The position numbers and the translations under genes were made by a program. A stretch of DNA of 64,000 nt from Rutidosis leptorrhynchoides (lineage: Eukaryota; Streptophyta; Magnoliopsida; Asterales; Asteraceae): the NCBI RefSeq assembly GCF_046630445.1, contig NC_092333.1:3124001-3188000 (forward strand). The letters run 5' to 3'. The notes beneath the pieces are model-generated. The model was not told where the DNA came from, did no database searches, and worked only from the letters and a program-made list of their open reading frames with translations. How positions within the stretch are numbered: position 1 is the stretch's first letter; the number at the start of each line of letters is the position of its first letter. Below, in pieces: positions 1 through 9,842 of the stretch.

Positions 1-1361
1 TGTCCTTTGTCCTGGATTATTCAATATGTCCGTCTGGTTTTTGTCCATAACAGTCCATCAGTCATAAATATAAATTGCGAGTGTCCTCGTCAAATTATTA
101 TTATACCCGAAGTTAAATATTCCAACTAATTGGGGATTCGAATTGTAACAAGGTTTTAATACTTTGTTTAATGAATACACCAGGTTATCGACTGCGTGTA
201 AACCAAGGTTTTACTACTTTGTTAACAATTACACCAATTACCCTTGAATGTAATTTCACCCCTGTTTTAATTATTCTAGTGGCTATTAATCCATTCCCGT
301 GTCCGGTTAAATGAACGATTATTCGTACATATAAATACCCCGCCCATCGTGTCCGATCGAGTGTATATGGTAATTTATAGGGACGCCCAATTGTAAATCT
401 TTATATTAACATTAACAAACTTTCATTTAGTTAAACAAATATAAAGCCCATTAATAGCCCATAGTCTAATTTCCACAAGTGTCGTTCTTTTGTCCAAACC
501 CCAATTATGGTACAAAGCCCAATTACCCAATTTTAGTAATTAGCCCAACATCATGATTACTTCGTTTTAAATAAGCATAATAATAACTTAGCTACGAGAC
601 ATTAATATAAAAAGGTTAAACATAACTTACAATGATTAAAAATAGCGTAGCGTTACACGGACAGAATTTCGACTTACACCCTTACAACATTCGCTAACAT
701 ACCCTTATTATTAGAATTATAATTAAAATTAAAATATAAATTATAAATATAAATATATTTACGTATGAAGAGGAAGAGAAAAAGATGATCAAAACTCGGC
801 AGAAAACTGGCTTTATATAGGACCTGACCAGCAATCTCACTCCATGCGACTCGCATGGATTTGTGCTTCTGGCCATGCGAGTCGCATGGCCACCCTGGAG
901 CCAGCCAAATGGATTTGTTTTCTTCTTGCCGACGTAATATAATAATAATAATATATATAATATATAATTATATATAATTATATATATATTATATTATATT
1001 CTTGTGCATAGTAGACTAGATATTTTTGGTCCGTTGCGTCGGGCGTTTCTTCTTGGCTCAGGTCCCGGTTCCGGATTTTCGGACGTCCTCGCGTATTATT
1101 TTAAATCGCGTACTTTGCGTCTTGTAACTTGTACTCTTGTCATTTTGAGACGTTCCTCATCAATATTTTGAACCTTTTTAATTGTATCTTGTACTTTTTA
1201 GCTCTTTGGATCTTTTTGTCTTCAATTTGTTGAATCTGCCTTTTGTCTTCACCTTTTATTATTTAAACGAATATCTCTTGTAAATAGAACAATTGCAACT
1301 AAAAGCTTGTCTTTCTTGAGGAATAATGCTATGAAATATATGTTCGTTTTTAGCATTATCA
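1..1361 (-). repeat. 3' LTR of element A (partial)
   Basis: Matches the 3' part (plus-strand view) of the complete LTR at 11239-13209 and ends in GCATTATCA at 1361. On the minus strand this is the LTR start TGATAATGC. It contains the paired palindromes at 842-889 and the TATA-type box at 808-820. Short ORFs near 674-876 lie in AT-rich LTR sequence, recur identically in the other LTR and look like nothing coding. Confidence 0.93.
808..889 (-). promoter_or_regulatory. Putative LTR promoter module: paired palindromes plus TATA box
   Basis: Two 17-bp palindromes, CCATGCGACTCGCATGG (842-858) and CCATGCGAGTCGCATGG (873-889), start 31 bp apart. On the minus strand they are followed 21 bp later by CTATATAAAGCCA (808-820), a good TATA box. 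The same module is at 12671-12752 in the other LTR. The promoter role is inferred from position and TATA spacing. Confidence 0.7.
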
Positions 1362-1399
1362 AATATTCCCACACTTGAGCGTTGCTTGTCCTCAAGCAA
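1362..1399 (-). other. Polypurine tract and adjacent hairpin of element A
   Basis: On the minus strand AAGTGTGGGAATATT lies directly before the 3' LTR start, where a plus-strand primer (PPT) must be. Just upstream, TTGCTTG-AGGA-CAAGCAA (1382-1399) forms a perfect 7-bp stem with a 4-base loop. An identical stem and loop precede the PPT of element D at 54786-54803. Confidence 0.75.
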
Positions 1400-3447
1400 T
1401 ATTGTCTTGAAATACTAGAATCACTTCTTTATTCTTCACACTTTGTACATCAGTGATTTCTATACGGCGGTATAAACAATGGAAGTAACGATATGGTTTA
1501 CAGTCCCATATGACTATAAAAATTTAGATCCATTAAGGAAATTGGATCTTTATGAAAACATTTGATCTTTTGAAAATTAAATCTAGTTTTTACCCTAGAT
1601 AAGTTTTCCGGAATAACCCTTTACCGGTGTTTGCAAAATATTTTTGTGGGTTTGGTGGGTTTCAGATTTGAAAATTTTAGCTCAAAACTTGCGGTTTTGT
1701 GTCACCCACTTGCTAACCTTGTGTTTGGAAAGCAACACGTCCAGTTTACTTGTTCCGTATATTACCTTTCGGTAAACTACCGTCCGGTTGTAAAGGAAAG
1801 CGTTGAACAAGCAACTGTTAAGGCAATGTCCCGTGACATGCTTTTGATTATGGTCTATAACGTGTCGGACGCAATTACTATCCTTGGTAGGAGCAATAGT
1901 AAAGCTCACCCTTATAATTTTTCGGTCTGGCACAAGGTCCTGTCTTTGACCATGCTATGCAACCACCGTTCTTACGGTTGACACCCGATTTAGTTCAGGT
2001 GACCTAGTGAATTCCAGGTGAATTCCTAGGATTTTACGTTCAATGGTAATGAACGCATTGAAAATTGGGTTTTCAGAAAACAAATCGGTTTGTATTTTTG
2101 ATCAAAATATTTTCTCGTTCAAGCTCGAGTTTAGATATCATCGAATTCCATGAGTTTGTAATTCTCAATCTTTAAGGTCAATCTCTAGGATTGAGTAATA
2201 TCAGTCTTAAAAGCTGATTTTTAATCTTTAAGGAGATTATCCTTTCTGGGGATCTGATTCATTAGTCTTATCTAGCTAATTTGCATGGTGCCTCCCCATT
2301 GTACGAGATAAATCCTTTTCATGGTTAGGATAAATCTGACCACTTGGCGACCCTGTTTAATGCTGAGGTCCGTGGATTTCCAGCTGATTTTAGTGATGAC
2401 TTTTCTAGATTTTTCGTCAACCTACAGCTGGTCTGAACGACAACTTCATGACCTAAATCAAGAAGCGCGTGTCTTTTTCGGAAGACTTTACTTCCTTTTA
2501 ATGATGGAATTGATTCATCGTGTAGATCCATCTCTTCTTTTCTTTCATTGGGTAAAACAGTTTAGTTTAGTCCAAAGCAAAAGTATTTTCAGTTATTTGT
2601 TACAAATATATGTGGCATATGTTTAAAATAACTTGGTAAATTTTCCCACACTTGGCTTTTTATTTTTCTTTTTATCGTCCTCTATTCCATTTTAAATGAA
2701 TTTTAACATTTTAGTTTGTTTCTCAATTTATGTCCTTTCCGAGGTAACAATAATTTCGGTGTTAAAACCTAGTTTTATCGTTCATAAATATGTATAAACA
2801 TGATTTTGAATTCATTTAATTGAAAATTTTGAAAAATTTTACTAGAATTGGGTAGTCAGTATATAAGACTAGGGCTGTTCTTTTTTATCAGAGAGCACTA
2901 GATTCTAATACAACTACTGCTTTACTAGTATTTTTAATGGTAACCAAGTGTTTAATATAAAAATTTTAAAATCCGAAAGAATTTAACCCCTTCCCACACT
3001 TAAGATCTTGCAATGCCCTCATTTGCAAGAAATCAGTAACAATTTAAATTATTGAGGGTGATTAGTGTGAAAATGATTAAATTTTTACCAAAGTTTCCAA
3101 ATATATTGGCTTTTGTTTGCTGAATGATAAATGGTGCACATCATTTGTTCATTCCGTCTTGTTGTTATTTCACATACATTTTGCATCATTGTCGTCAAAA
3201 TTACTTGCTTTTGCTGAACTTAATGCCAGTCTTTGAAAACGCGTTGTTTTACCCTGTTTTGTGCATAAAAGAGAATATATACAATACAAATATAATCATA
3301 CATGCAATTTGAAATGGAACTTTGGCATCCCACTTTCAAACTATAAGAAAAATATTAGTACACAATAATAATAAGAATATCAAACATTACATAAACGTAA
3401 TAAAATGTTAAGTGTTTAAAATAAAAATAAAAATTACCAACTTATCT
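1400..3447 (-). other. Non-coding 3' region of element A with extra PPT-like motifs
   Basis: No convincing ORF on either strand. On the minus strand AGTGTGGGAA recurs at about 2644-2653 and 2991-3000. The copy near 3000 is also preceded by a hairpin, CTTGCAA (3007-3013) with TTGCAAG (3023-3029), so the hairpin-plus-PPT module of the element's end is present twice. Nothing else could be assigned. Confidence 0.55.
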
Positions 3448-4929
3448 CTACTGATCAGGAGGTGGGTTAGGAGGAAAATTAGGATATGGATCCCAATTCA
3501 TGTTCGCGTCCGGGTTCCATGGCTGATTATAGGTGAACTGGTATGCTGCATCATAATCATATGAATCATAGGGTGGTCTCATTTCTGGCTGATGTGCGGG
3601 ATAGTATGCGGGTCGGGTCGGATAATACATCTCGCCAGGCTGCAACTGGCTTATAATTTGGCGCTGATGATAATCCCATCGGCCATGCTCTCGTTGCCGG
3701 GAATGCTCGTAGTCATTCCGACGTTGCCATGCCTCGTACTGCATATGCCTATCATAGTTCGTCATGTATTCATCCTCCATACGAACGCCTAAATCAAGAG
3801 CAGTCTCCCGAACAACTCCTATAATGTTGTTCGCCTCTTCCATTTCATCATCCGAACCTCTTTCTACCTGTCGCTGAGGTCCCTCGTATCGATATACCCG
3901 ACCACGTCTCATCAATAATACCCTTGCACCGTGATAAAGGTTTGAACTTATAGTTTCACCTCCGTCCTCTATTTCGTTCATTGGACCCCCTTGGTGCTTA
4001 TCTACACCTAAATACTCTCCAATGAGAGTAATGAAAATACCACCACCTATAATACTCCCCGATTTCATCCCCGAAACTACATTAGCGAGATAATAACCAA
4101 CACAATAGGGAATGTTAACGAAACTCCTCGGGTCTCTAATACACTTGAGGTAGAACAAATCGTTTACGGTCAATTTCTCCTTATTTCTTCCCCTTTGTGT
4201 AATTGTGTTTGCTAAGAATCTATGAATCACCCGGAGTTCAGCTCTGTCTATATCTAAGTATGTATGATTTCCACTGGCGTGAAATTCATTAAAGTGGGAC
4301 ATACGCCTCCAGACAGCGTTAATATCAAATTCCCTATCTACCCTTTCTCCTTGGGCAATCAAGCTATTACAGTCGGGGCTCAAAAGTTCAGCAGGGGTGT
4401 AAATCTGTAAGGCCCTAGCTAAATCTATCATGGACATTCTGTACATGCGTCCACCTAACAGAAATCTAATAAAGCTTCTATCATCTATCCTCCTAACATC
4501 ACTGTTTAACTTAATAGTACTAAGTAATTCTATACACCATTCCCTATATATGGTTCTACGAATGGAAAATAGGCGCATCCAATCGTTAAACTGAGAATTA
4601 CCATACCTTTGCACCAATAATTCCCGAATCGGTTCGGCAAGGTCAACTGTTTCCAAAGGTACCCAGTCAATTGCCCTTGGCATTTCAACAACCTTAAAGT
4701 AGAGAATGTGCATGTTCTTTTGATAATCTGGATACTCTATCCAACATCGATCAAATCTCAGATTTGGGTGTAACTGATCTTCATTAATGTCTAAGCTCAG
4801 AATCCTTTGATGTGGAGCGAATTGACGAAACTGATTCATGAATAACTGATCTTGATCGTGATATGGAATATGTTGCTCCTCCTGTTCTTCTTCTTCTTGT
4901 TGCATATGCTGTTCTTGTTCATGAAACAT
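3448..4929 (-). CDS. Athila-type 3' ORF (ATHILA ORF-1 / env-position protein)
   Basis: A 493-residue ORF lies downstream of the pol remnant, in the place where Athila elements carry their env-like gene. The N-terminus is rich in Q and E. The middle (about residues 110-330) has the look of the plant ATHILA ORF-1 family: an RTIYREWC-type motif, FLLGGRMYRMSM, then a LARALQIYTPAE segment and a moderately hydrophobic stretch near VVSGMKSGSIIGGGIF. The C-terminus is rich in Y, P, Q and N. Its role is unknown. No signal peptide or clear membrane anchor is visible, so envelope function should not be assumed. The frame stays open upstream of the first ATG to a splice-acceptor-like TTTTACAG at 4990-4997, which suggests the true start is in an upstream exon (5772-5810). 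Confidence 0.75.
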   Translation of the reverse strand: MFHEQEQHMQQEEEEQEEQHIPYHDQDQLFMNQFRQFAPHQRILSLDINEDQLHPNLRFDRCWIEYPDYQKNMHILYFKVVEMPRAIDWVPLETVDLAEPIRELLVQRYGNSQFNDWMRLFSIRRTIYREWCIELLSTIKLNSDVRRIDDRSFIRFLLGGRMYRMSMIDLARALQIYTPAELLSPDCNSLIAQGERVDREFDINAVWRRMSHFNEFHASGNHTYLDIDRAELRVIHRFLANTITQRGRNKEKLTVNDLFYLKCIRDPRSFVNIPYCVGYYLANVVSGMKSGSIIGGGIFITLIGEYLGVDKHQGGPMNEIEDGGETISSNLYHGARVLLMRRGRVYRYEGPQRQVERGSDDEMEEANNIIGVVRETALDLGVRMEDEYMTNYDRHMQYEAWQRRNDYEHSRQREHGRWDYHQRQIISQLQPGEMYYPTRPAYYPAHQPEMRPPYDSYDYDAAYQFTYNQPWNPDANMNWDPYPNFPPNPPPDQ

Positions 4930-4989
4930 TTCCGGTTCGGGCTCTGGTTGCCTGGATGATGATGCTCCTGAACCTCCAGTATCGGCTTT

Positions 4990-5810
4990 CTGTAAAACAC
5001 ATTAAACACAAAAATTGTGCATACAAATATGCATTAGTGTTAGCAAAATAATAACTTGAAACAATTATGATGACATGTTCAATTCATAACACATTTTATA
5101 CACATTTTCTTAACAATAACAATTCTACACTTTTACATACGAAAATGTGTACAATGTTTTATCACATTTAAACTCTTAAACATGTCAACAATAATCATTA
5201 TAGCAATTAAACACTTGTTACATGGCATTCAAATCAAACTAGTGCTCATTTTCATATTTTTGTCAAGTCTACACTTTGTCAAATAAGCATATACGAAAAA
5301 TGTACATCAAGTTCATAAGCATTTATCTTAAATAACATGCCAAAATAATCACTACTAGCAATGAAACAAGTTTCAAATGGCCTTTATATCAAATTATCCA
5401 AGTTCATGAATTTTTAGACTTAAAAAGTCCACTTTAATTCTCAAAAACATGTTTAGGCTCAAAGTTTGGATCAATTAACTACCTAAACATGTTACACTAC
5501 TTAATTTAGCAACAATTCATGACAAAAATCGGCCATAACCTGTTTATATCAAAAAGCCCCAAATTGCTCAAGAACACAAACCCTAGATTCTTAAAAATTT
5601 GAAGTTTTTAGCTTCAATTCATGTTAAATAGCTTCTATCTAGGATATACATGCATAATATAACAACAATTTAGCTCTAATTACACCTAAATTTAACAAAA
5701 TCAAAATATAAATTTTCTAGCTCAAGAACACAAAAATTCGAATTTAAAGAGATTAGGGGTGAAATCTTTACCTTTCTCCTGAAGGGGTTGAGACTACTGA
5801 ATCTAGGCAT
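4990..5810 (-). other. Candidate first exon (5772-5810) and intron (4990-5771) of the Athila 3' gene
   Basis: On the minus strand an ATG at 5810 opens 13 codons (MPRFSSLNPFRRK) that end at AAG|GTAAAG, a strong plant splice donor (last exon base 5772). An acceptor TTTTACAG ends at 4990. Both junctions are phase 0, so splicing would join exon 1 to 20 codons lying before the ATG at 4929 and continue the 493-residue frame, for about 526 residues in all. The leader between the palindrome pair and the ATG is CT- and CA-rich, like a plant 5' UTR. This is inferred from sequence only; no transcript evidence was available. Confidence 0.55.
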
Positions 5811-5917
5811 GATTATTGTGAAGTTTTGCAAGAATTTTGATGAAAAATGATGAATTTTTGAGAGGGTTTTGGAGATGGTTCGTGTATATGTGTGTGTGTT
5901 GTGAAAAAGAGCAGCTC

Positions 5918-5999
5918 GGCTGAATATTTGATCCTGTCCAGTTTTTAACAGCCATGCGAGTCGCATGGCTTCATGCCCATCCCCATGCGACTCGCATGG
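5918..5999 (-). promoter_or_regulatory. Internal promoter-like module with paired palindromes
   Basis: CCATGCGAGTCGCATGG (5952-5968) and CCATGCGACTCGCATGG (5983-5999) start 31 bp apart, as in the LTR. The minus-strand sequence after them (CTGGACAGGATCAAATATTCAGCC) resembles the LTR stretch CTGG-CAGG-TATATAAAGCC, with CAAATATT in the TATA position. It lies about 140 bp upstream of the candidate exon 1 ATG. A T-tract follows at about 6027-6047. Promoter activity is inferred. Confidence 0.55.
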
Positions 6000-6013
6000 G
6001 GTTAAATTCCAGT

Positions 6014-6045
<32 letters not shown>

Positions 6046-6542
6046 TTATAAAATCTTATACTTTTAAAACATAAATAAATAAAATTTTAAAAATTTTGTT
6101 TCTTTTTAGGACGAGGTCGTTTCGGGACGATGCCCTAGTCCGTCCTTCGACAAAATTTTAAAATTTGTCAATTTCAAGCAATTGTTTTAAAAGCTTAGAT
6201 TTTTGGGTTTTTTAATGTTTTTGGCATACTTTAAATCAAAAAGATTAAAAATAATGATAATAAAAGTTCTCGTCCCTCCCTCGGGTAAAGCAATTTCGGT
6301 TCAAAGACCTAGTCTTCAACTTACGACGAATTTTAAAAATCATATTTTTAACTTAATGAGATAAAGTAAATTTTTGTTTTTAAATTCACACAACTTAAAT
6401 ATAAAATTCAAAATTAATATTAAAAAAAAAAATCACACCAAACTTAAAATTTTAAATGCATAAAATTAAAATTTTATATTTTAAAAATTAAAAATTCACA
6501 CCAAACTTAATTTAAAAATTCATATTTAAAAATTAAAAAATT
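6000..6542. other. Non-coding AT-rich spacer between the 3' gene and the pol remnant
   Basis: Contains a (TA)n-T(n) tract at about 6015-6047 and A/T-rich sequence with several copies of CACACCAAACTTAA. No ORF or recognised signal. The missing RT end, RNase H and integrase would normally lie here, so a large internal deletion is implied. Confidence 0.6.
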
Positions 6543-9500
6543 TTATATTTGATCTTCGGGTGCTATTGGAATTTGAAAATATCCGGAAAATCCATCTAGA
6601 AAACAATAGTAACTATTTCCGGCTAATCTTTCCAACATTTGATCTATGAAAGGTAAGGGAAAGTGATCTTTTCTGGTGGCGTCATTTAATTTTCTATAAT
6701 CAATACATACACGCCATCCTGTTACAGTCCTAGTAGGAATAAGCTCATTTTTCTCATTTGTAATGACAGTCATGCCACCCTTCTTAGGCACGCATTGAAC
6801 TGGGCTTACCCATGGACTATCAGAAATTGGATATATCAAACCTGCATCTAGCAGTTTAATAATCTCTTTCTTAACTACATCTTGCATATTAGGATTTAGT
6901 CTTCGTTGGCGTTGCACATACGTTTTATGACCTTCTTCCATAAGGATTTTATGTGTGCAATACGAAGGACTTATTCCTTTAATATCATGAATCTTCCATG
7001 CAATGGCTGGTTTATGAGCTTTCAACACAGAAATGAGTTGTGATTTCTCATTTTCAGTAAGAGAAGACGATATTATTACAGGTAATTCAGATTCACCATG
7101 TAAATAAGCGTATTCCAAATGGTTTGGAAGTGGCTTTAACTCTAATTTCGGAGGTTCTTCTATCGATGATTTATATCGATATCTGTCTTCTTCTTTTAGC
7201 ATTTGAATTTCTTCTGTTGTTGGTTCATATCCATTAGCTATAAGTGTAGCTAACATTTCAGCTTCATCAATTGGTTCATTACCTTCTCCTAAAGAACATT
7301 CTCCTGTTCCTTGTAATTCTGGAAATTCTTCTAATAATTCTGCATGTGCATCTATAGTTTGAATATAATAACATGTATCATCTGCAGATTGTGGTTGTTG
7401 CATTGCTCTATCAACTGAAAAGGTAACACTCTCATCCTCTATACTTAGGGTCAGTTTCTTACCGAACACGTCTATCATTGCTTTAGCCGTGTTTAAAAAT
7501 GGTCTTCCTAATATGAGAGGAACTTGAGAATCTTCTTCCATGTCCAGAACAACAAAATCTACTGAGAATACTAAAGTACCAACTTTAACTAGCATGTTTT
7601 CCATTATCCCTCTAGGATATTTTATTGATCTATCGGCTAGTTGTATACTTATTCTGGTTGGTTTTAATTCTCCAAGGTCTAGTTTAGCGTATAGTGAATA
7701 CGGCATTAGATTTATACTAGCACCTAAGTCTGCCAATGCTTCTATTGAACTAAGACTACCCAGAAAACATGGAATTGTGAAACTTCCTGGATCAGATAGT
7801 TTTTCTGGTATCTTATTCAACAGCACTGCTGAACAATTAGCATTCATAGTAACAGCCGAGAGTTCTTCCATTTTCTTTCTATTCGTGATTAGATCTTTCA
7901 AGAATTTAGCATACCTTGGCATTCCTGAAATCACATCAATGAAAGGAAGATTTACATTTATCTGTTTAAACATATCCAAGAATTTGGATTGCTCGGCTTC
8001 AAGTTTTTCTTTCTTCATTTTACTCGGGTAAGGAAGTGGTGGTTGGTATGGTTTAACATAAGGTTTATCCTTAACTGTGTTATCTTCATTAACCTTTTCA
8101 ACTACCGGTTCTTTTTCCTTATCTTGATTAGGTTGTGGTTCTTGTGGAGTAGGAATAGTTTCATCAGAAGTTACTGGTATTTCAGGTGGTTTAAGTGTTG
8201 TACCACTTCTTGTGGTAATAGCTTTAGCTGTTTCATTCCGGGGGTTAGCATTTGTATCACTAGGTAAACTTCCCGGTTTTCTTTCACCTATTAACCTTGC
8301 TAGGTTACTTACTTCTTGTTCCAGATTTTGAATAGAAGCTTGTTGATTTCTAAATGCTTGAGCATTTTGTTCATTGGTTTGTTTTTGAGATGTGAAAAAC
8401 TGCGTTTGAGTTTCAACTAGCTTCGTCATCATATCTTCTAAATTTGGCTTTTTATCATCGGTTTGTTGTGGTGGTTTGTTTTGAAAATTCGGTCTTTGCT
8501 GATTGTAAGTATTATTGGATACTTGTTGATTGCTAGGACCTTGTTGGTTGTTGTATGGAATATTTCGGTTATAATTCTGGTTTTGATTGTAAATCGGTCT
8601 TGGCGGTTGATAATTATTCTGATAATTATTTCCAGGCCTTTGGTTTATGTATGAAATATTCTCTCTTTGTTCCATTGTTAATTCAATACTGAGACAATCT
8701 TTTGTCAAATGTGGTCCTCCACACTGCTCACAACTAATTCGTATTGAGTGAATATCTTTAGTCATCTTTTCCATTCGTCTCTCGAAAGCATCTATCTTTG
8801 CCGAAATGGAATCTAAGTCATGGCTAGAATCGGCTCTAGCTGCTTTAGATGATCTAATGATATCTTTTTCTTGGTGCCACTCATGTGAGTGGGAAGCAGT
8901 ATTATCAATAATTTTGTAAGCATCAGTTTCGGTTTTCTTCATAATAGAACCACCAGCTGCTATATCTATGTCTTTTCTTGTAGTGATGTCGCATCCTCGG
9001 TAGAATATTTGTACTATTTGACAGGTGTCTAAACCATGTTGCGGACATCCTCTTAATAACTTTCCATATCTTGTCCACGCCTCATATAGAGTTTCATTTG
9101 GCTTCTGTGTGAACGTAACAATTTCTGCTTGAAGTCTTACGGCTTTAGATGCGGGAAAAAATTGTTTAAGAAATTTGTCAACTAAAACATCCCATGTATC
9201 GATCGCCCCTTCAGGTAACGATTCCAACCAATCTTTGGCTTCTCCCTTTAAAGTCCAGGGAAATAACATGAGATATATCTGTTCATCCTCCACTTCTCTT
9301 ATTTTGAATAGTGTGCAGATCCTATTAAAGGTACGTAGATGTTCATTTGGATCTTCCTTCGGCGCACCACTAAATTGGCATTGATTAGTCACCATGTGTA
9401 GAATTTGTCCTTTGATTTCATAATCTGGCGCATTAATGTCTGGATGAGTAATTGCGTGACCTTGGCCAGTGCGTTTAGCTCTCATTCGGTCTTCCATACT

Positions 9501-9842
9501 TAAAGGTTCCAGATTCTCCATAATTGAATTTGTTGAATCGGTATCACTAGATGATTCTGATTTAATAGTTCGTTCCTCAACAATCTCTGTTTGAATGATT
9601 GGTGGTTCCGGAGGAAAGTTTAATGGTTCAGGATCTATGAACCGTTCCTGAATATTTTCTGGATTCTCAATTGTGAGGTTTGTTTCAAAAACTGGATTAT
9701 CGGAAATTTGAACTGAAGTACTTGGTCGACTGGATGACGATTCTAAAGAAAAATCAACGGCGGTTATATTTGTTAAACGATGTCTTGATCTAGTTACAGG
9801 TGGTGAACGTACAAAAGGTGATGAACGTCTTGCTCGGTGCAT
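6543..9842 (-). CDS. Athila-like gag-protease-RT polyprotein, truncated in RT
   Basis: An uninterrupted ORF of 1099 residues. Gag lies at about residues 110-330 (capsid motifs such as LKGEAKDWLESLP). A single zinc knuckle CEQCGGPHLTKDC is near 375, followed by an N/Q-rich linker. Protease, with the catalytic DLGAS motif, is near 720. RT starts with SPVQCVPKKGG and includes WRVCIDYRKLND and FLDGFSGYFQIPIAPEDQ at the very end. Translation stops right after this block. The YxDD active site, RNase H and integrase are missing here and nowhere else in the element. The frame is otherwise clean. The element could make capsid and protease but would need RT and integrase from a relative. Confidence 0.88.
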   Translation of the reverse strand: MHRARRSSPFVRSPPVTRSRHRLTNITAVDFSLESSSSRPSTSVQISDNPVFETNLTIENPENIQERFIDPEPLNFPPEPPIIQTEIVEERTIKSESSSDTDSTNSIMENLEPLSMEDRMRAKRTGQGHAITHPDINAPDYEIKGQILHMVTNQCQFSGAPKEDPNEHLRTFNRICTLFKIREVEDEQIYLMLFPWTLKGEAKDWLESLPEGAIDTWDVLVDKFLKQFFPASKAVRLQAEIVTFTQKPNETLYEAWTRYGKLLRGCPQHGLDTCQIVQIFYRGCDITTRKDIDIAAGGSIMKKTETDAYKIIDNTASHSHEWHQEKDIIRSSKAARADSSHDLDSISAKIDAFERRMEKMTKDIHSIRISCEQCGGPHLTKDCLSIELTMEQRENISYINQRPGNNYQNNYQPPRPIYNQNQNYNRNIPYNNQQGPSNQQVSNNTYNQQRPNFQNKPPQQTDDKKPNLEDMMTKLVETQTQFFTSQKQTNEQNAQAFRNQQASIQNLEQEVSNLARLIGERKPGSLPSDTNANPRNETAKAITTRSGTTLKPPEIPVTSDETIPTPQEPQPNQDKEKEPVVEKVNEDNTVKDKPYVKPYQPPLPYPSKMKKEKLEAEQSKFLDMFKQINVNLPFIDVISGMPRYAKFLKDLITNRKKMEELSAVTMNANCSAVLLNKIPEKLSDPGSFTIPCFLGSLSSIEALADLGASINLMPYSLYAKLDLGELKPTRISIQLADRSIKYPRGIMENMLVKVGTLVFSVDFVVLDMEEDSQVPLILGRPFLNTAKAMIDVFGKKLTLSIEDESVTFSVDRAMQQPQSADDTCYYIQTIDAHAELLEEFPELQGTGECSLGEGNEPIDEAEMLATLIANGYEPTTEEIQMLKEEDRYRYKSSIEEPPKLELKPLPNHLEYAYLHGESELPVIISSSLTENEKSQLISVLKAHKPAIAWKIHDIKGISPSYCTHKILMEEGHKTYVQRQRRLNPNMQDVVKKEIIKLLDAGLIYPISDSPWVSPVQCVPKKGGMTVITNEKNELIPTRTVTGWRVCIDYRKLNDATRKDHFPLPFIDQMLERLAGNSYYCFLDGFSGYFQIPIAPEDQI

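Noticed and set aside
674..876. Short ORFs on the minus strand, repeated at 12537-12739
   Set aside because: They lie in AT-rich LTR sequence across the palindromes and recur only because the LTR recurs.
5676..5966. 96-residue ORF on the minus strand
   Set aside because: As a whole it runs across leader, exon and intron; only the 13 codons from 5810 to 5772 are proposed as coding.
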